A stretch of 64,000 nucleotides of DNA from Neocallimastix lanati (nom. inval.) (lineage: Eukaryota > Neocallimastigomycota > Neocallimastigomycetes > Neocallimastigales > Neocallimastigaceae): contig JACVTC010000005.1 of the NCBI GenBank assembly GCA_016946835.1, positions 62,001 through 126,000 on the forward strand, given 5' to 3'. Position numbers and translations under genes: made by a program. Below are positions 63,097 through 64,000 of this stretch, piece by piece. The notes under the pieces are model-generated. The model saw nothing but the letters and a program-made list of their open reading frames with translations. It was not told the origin of the DNA and did no database searches. Position 1 is the stretch's first letter, and every line of letters starts with the position of its first letter.

Positions 63097-64000
63097 TTAG
63101 AGAACACATTGAGAGTAGTATTGATTAACAGCCTTACAAGTACCTTGAGAACAACACTTTGGTCCATTGAAACCTTGACCACCACATTGAGCCCAAACAG
63201 CAGCACAATTGCCTCCATTACCACCATTACCAGCAGCAGCATTATTACGATTACCTTGATTATTATTCCATTGGTTCCATTGGTTGTTGTTGTTATTGTT
63301 GTTGTTTTGTTTATTATTGTTATTGTTATTGTTGTTACCACCCCATTGATTATTATTACCTTGTTGGTTATTGGCTGGAGCTGAATTACCACCTGAACGA
63401 CCTCCTCCTAAAGTTTGAAGTAATGCATTGTAGGCTGCCTTTGGTTGATAACTGCCATTGAAAAGTAAACCAGCTTCATTAGCACCTAACCAACTATCAT
63501 TATCACCAACACCCCAAACTAAGAAGGCCGTACAACAAGAGTTATTTAAACAAGCCTTAAGAGCATCAGAGTAAACTGAAGCTTGAGCTTGAGCATTACC
63601 TCCTGATTTAACATCCATTTCAGTAATATGAACTTGTAATCCAAGTTTACAGTAACGACCAATTAAATCATTAATCTTATTGTATTGTGGATGAGCTTGA
63701 GTAGAAACGTGATATTGAAGACCAACACCATCAATTGGAATACCACGACTTTTCATATCTTTAACAAAGTTAAAGACTGCTTCGGATTTTCCATAAATAC
63801 CTTCAGTATTGTAATCATTGTAGAAAAGTTTAGTTCTTGGAGAAGCAGCACGAGCAGTCTTGAAAGCTAAATCAACAAAGTCTGGAACATTTTGGTATAA
63901 GAAGGATGGACGCATCTTCCATTGTGGACCATTGGAAGAATCATCAATAGCTTCATTAACAACATCCCAGGTATCAATTTTACCTTCGTAGTATTTTAAG
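63097..64000 (-). CDS. Secreted GH10 endo-1,4-beta-xylanase with CBM1 (gene D), 5' end outside window
   Basis: Partial gene: about 300 C-terminal codons are visible, entering at [14 protein letters not shown] (about residue 130 of the paralogues) and open to the window edge, so the Met at 63,915 (MRPSFLY) is internal, not the start. The acid/base Glu in DVVNEAIDD and the nucleophile Glu in HITEMDV are both present. The linker is short and dominated by Asn runs with NQWNQW and GGNN, a third linker type in this cluster. The C-terminal 37 residues form a CBM1 ([14 protein letters not shown] ... YYSQCVL). Variants such as [13 protein letters not shown] and LLQTLGGG ally it with gene B. Signal peptide not visible. 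Confidence 0.95.
   Translation of the reverse strand, partial: LKYYEGKIDTWDVVNEAIDDSSNGPQWKMRPSFLYQNVPDFVDLAFKTARAASPRTKLFYNDYNTEGIYGKSEAVFNFVKDMKSRGIPIDGVGLQYHVSTQAHPQYNKINDLIGRYCKLGLQVHITEMDVKSGGNAQAQASVYSDALKACLNNSCCTAFLVWGVGDNDSWLGANEAGLLFNGSYQPKAAYNALLQTLGGGRSGGNSAPANNQQGNNNQWGGNNNNNNNNKQNNNNNNNNQWNQWNNNQGNRNNAAAGNGGNGGNCAAVWAQCGGQGFNGPKCCSQGTCKAVNQYYSQCVL

Noticed and set aside
63097-63915. Separate short GH10 protein starting at MRPSFLY
   Set aside because: The frame continues open to the window edge with conserved GH10 sequence, so this Met is internal.

Overview
This window looks like nuclear DNA of an anaerobic gut fungus (Neocallimastigomycota). The spacers are extremely AT-rich and full of homopolymers and (ATT)n/(TA)n microsatellites. 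The genes are intronless, GC-richer and encode secreted xylanases of the rumen-fungus type: GH11 domains like the Neocallimastix patriciarum XynA catalytic domain, and GH10 domains with a C-terminal fungal CBM1. The genus cannot be settled from this sequence alone.

Layout. All intact genes lie on the minus strand. (1) Positions 1 to about 33,000 are a tandem array of roughly 3.5-4.1 kb units, each with one single-domain GH11 xylanase of 246 aa (seven copies, group A) plus a long AT-rich spacer. One further unit (about 11,250-14,510) has lost its gene. Two small LTR retroelements sit in (ATT)n tracts between copies 4 and 5. (2) 34,402-35,997 is GH10-CBM1 gene A, with a 15-unit decapeptide linker. 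(3) About 40,000-48,945 is a second, independent tandem duplication of roughly 4.7-4.8 kb, carrying two group B GH11 genes. (4) 48,945-49,400 holds a decayed fragment with chitin-binding (CBM18/hevein-like) signatures. (5) 50,309-64,000 is a GH10-CBM1 cluster: genes B and C, a scrambled GH10-CBM1 pseudogene (60,633-61,660), and gene D, which runs off the right edge.

How the genes work together. GH10 and GH11 endo-beta-1,4-xylanases cut the xylan backbone with complementary tolerance for side chains. Every intact product has a signal peptide. The GH11 enzymes are bare catalytic domains and the GH10 enzymes carry a cellulose-binding CBM1. None carries the fungal dockerin (CBM10) typical of gut-fungal cellulosomes, so this locus appears to encode free, non-cellulosomal xylanases at high gene dosage. 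Eleven of the twelve intact genes have a (G)TATAAAA-type box upstream, ten of them with an A-rich lead into GTATAAAA. GH10 genes A-C also share a second upstream motif (TTTACGGC ... TAACGAAT).

Most notable items: (a) the two LTR elements have primer-binding sites that match the anticodon arm, not the 3' end, of tRNA-Lys(CUU), implying half-tRNA priming; (b) a 45-nt GC-rich, A-tailed insert occurs in only three array units; (c) base-exact repetition across array units 1-3 means either very recent duplication or an assembly problem; (d) GH10 gene C is a B/A mosaic; (e) the GH10 pseudogene carries an internal inversion and a fold-back duplication.
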